The notes below the pieces were generated by a model. That model was not told the DNA's origin. It did no database searches and saw nothing but the letters and a program-made list of their open reading frames with translations. Position numbers and translations under genes: made by a program. Positions 4,365-5,482 of a stretch of DNA of 5,482 nt are shown in pieces. This stretch comes from Leucobacter sp. (GTDB lineage: Bacteria > Actinomycetota > Actinomycetes > Actinomycetales > Microbacteriaceae). The stretch spans positions 1 to 5,482 of the forward strand of contig JAPSIU010000207.1 in NCBI GenBank assembly GCA_031178565.1, in the 5' to 3' direction. Position 1 is the stretch's first letter. Each line of letters starts with the position of its first letter.

Positions 4365-5482
4365 GTGAGCGACGATCCGGGACCCGGCGAGGCGGGATCC
4401 GGGGACCCGGCATCCGCGCGCCGGGGATCTGGCGGCGAGCGCGGGAGCGACCGCTCGCGCGGTCTGCGCGCGCTGCTCGTCGACGTCACGCCGCTTCGCG
4501 CGAGTCCCGCGTTCGCGAAGCTGTGGATCGGCACCTCGGTCGCGCAGATCGGCGCGCAGATCACGATCGTCACGGTCGGCCTGCACGTCTACGCGCTGAC
4601 CGGATCGACGCTCGCCGTCTCGTTCGTCGCGCTCTGGGCGCTCGGCCCCATGATCCTCGCGGGCTTCGTCGGCGGGGCGCTCGCCGACACCTTCGATCGC
4701 AGGCGGGTCGCGCTGTTCACGGCGCTCGTGGCCTGGCTCAGCATCGGCACGATGACGCTCATCGCCTTCCTCGGCGTCTCCGCGACCTGGCCCTACTACC
4801 TGCTCGCCGCGGTCAACGCGGCCTCGGCGACGATCCTGGGTGCGACGCGCGGCGCGATCCTGCCCCGTCTGCTGTCCACCCAGCTGCTGCCCGCGGCCGC
4901 CGCGCTGAGCGGGATCACGATGGGGCTCGCGATCACGGTCGGCCCCGCGGTCGCGGGGGTGGCCGTGGCGACCGTCGGCTTCTCCTGGACCTATCTGCTC
5001 GACGTCCTGCTGTTCACGGGCGCCTTCGCCGGAATCCTCAGCCTGCCGAGCCTGACGCCCGACGGCGAGCGGGCGAGCCCCGGCCTCGGATCGGTGGTCG
5101 AGAGCCTGCGCTTCCTGCGTTCGGCCCCGAACGTGCGCGCGACCTTCGTGTTCGACCTCATCGCCATGATCCTCGGCACACCGCGCGTCGTGTTCCCGGC
5201 CGCGGGCGCGCTCGTGCTCGGCGGAGGCGCGGTGACCGTCGGGATCCTGACGGCCTCCTTCGCGGTCGGAGCGCTGCTGAGCGGGCTCGTCTCCGGACCC
5301 CTGGGCGGGGTGCGCAGGCAGGGACGGGCCGTGACGTTCGCGATCATGGCGTTCGGCGCGTGCACCGCGCTCTTCGGGCTCGTGCTGCTCGTGACGGCGG
5401 CGACCGATGGACCGAGCGGGATCGACGACGTCGTCGTGCCCGCGATCGTGCTGGCCGGACTCGCGCTCGCGGGAGCCGGAGC
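4365..5482 (+). CDS. MFS transporter, EntS-like (MFS_3) exporter, 3' end outside window
   Basis: The first 372 residues of a membrane transporter of the major facilitator superfamily; the frame is open to the right edge. Family members move small molecules such as siderophores or drugs out of the cell by proton antiport; the substrate here is unknown. An unusually long Gly/Ser/Asp-rich cytoplasmic tail (1-33) comes before the conserved start of the fold, LRALLVDVTPLRASPAFAKLW (34-54). Membrane segments are seen roughly at 55-78, 85-107, 115-138, 143-166, 180-204, 207-228, 260-284, 288-311, 322-345 and 356 onward. Motif A, GGALADTFDRRRV (103-115), lies between segments 2 and 3. GTG at 4365 has no Shine-Dalgarno but lies 6 nt after a TAGGCT -10, pointing to a leaderless message. 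It is divergent from DUF3097. Confidence 0.92.
   Translation, partial: MSDDPGPGEAGSGDPASARRGSGGERGSDRSRGLRALLVDVTPLRASPAFAKLWIGTSVAQIGAQITIVTVGLHVYALTGSTLAVSFVALWALGPMILAGFVGGALADTFDRRRVALFTALVAWLSIGTMTLIAFLGVSATWPYYLLAAVNAASATILGATRGAILPRLLSTQLLPAAAALSGITMGLAITVGPAVAGVAVATVGFSWTYLLDVLLFTGAFAGILSLPSLTPDGERASPGLGSVVESLRFLRSAPNVRATFVFDLIAMILGTPRVVFPAAGALVLGGGAVTVGILTASFAVGALLSGLVSGPLGGVRRQGRAVTFAIMAFGACTALFGLVLLVTAATDGPSGIDDVVVPAIVLAGLALAGAG
4374..4411 (+). repeat. Imperfect direct repeat in the 5' end of the exporter gene
   Basis: GATCCGGGACCCGGC (4374-4388) comes back as GATCCGGGGACCCGGC (4396-4411), one base longer. It encodes part of the low-complexity N-terminal tail. It is probably slippage in a loosely constrained region rather than a functional site. 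Confidence 0.5.

Noticed and set aside
3378..4586. A 402-codon open frame on the minus strand
   Set aside because: It overlaps the DUF3097 gene in another frame and the exporter in antisense, and is Arg/Gly/Ala-rich with no recognisable motif.
4991..5365. A 124-codon open frame on the minus strand
   Set aside because: It lies wholly opposite the transmembrane part of the exporter, whose forward frame is clearly coding.

Overview
The window is a very GC-rich stretch (roughly 70% by eye) packed with genes, starting with GTG or TTG as often as ATG, many of them overlapping by 4 bp. A SigR/RsrA-type sigma/anti-sigma pair, a DUF3097 protein (a family known almost only from actinobacteria) and TANNNT -10 boxes placed directly before start codons all point to a high-GC actinobacterium. 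The overall style fits Microbacteriaceae (Leucobacter or Microbacterium relatives), but the genus cannot be fixed from this window.

Layout. (1) Positions 1-464, plus strand: the 3' end of an ECF sigma factor gene of the SigR/SigH group, translationally coupled (TTGA overlap) to a complete zinc-binding, Cys-rich anti-sigma factor of the RsrA type. (2) Positions 485-3402, minus strand: a compact four-gene operon read from right to left. Its order is an arginase-superfamily ureohydrolase, a small HExxH protein, an alpha/beta hydrolase and an MPtpB-like tyrosine phosphatase. Two junctions are GTGA overlaps and the third is a 4-bp gap. A TATCCT -10 box and a clear Shine-Dalgarno lie before the first gene. 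The operon converges on rsrA, with a possible shared hairpin at 468-496. (3) Positions 3500-4336, minus strand: a DUF3097 gene. (4) Positions 4365-5482, plus strand: an EntS-like MFS exporter gene that runs off the window end.

The best unexplained signal lies between DUF3097 and the exporter. Their GTG codons are separated by only 28 bp, which hold a perfect 16-bp palindrome made of two back-to-back TAGGCT -10 boxes. Each box ends exactly 6 nt before its own GTG. The arrangement predicts two divergent leaderless transcripts whose promoters cannot both be occupied at once.

How the genes work together: the sigma and anti-sigma proteins form a thiol-oxidative-stress switch. The four minus-strand genes are almost certainly co-transcribed, but the sequence shows no pathway joining them. 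No mobile element, tRNA, rRNA or CRISPR array was seen, and no gene-free stretch exceeds 100 bp.
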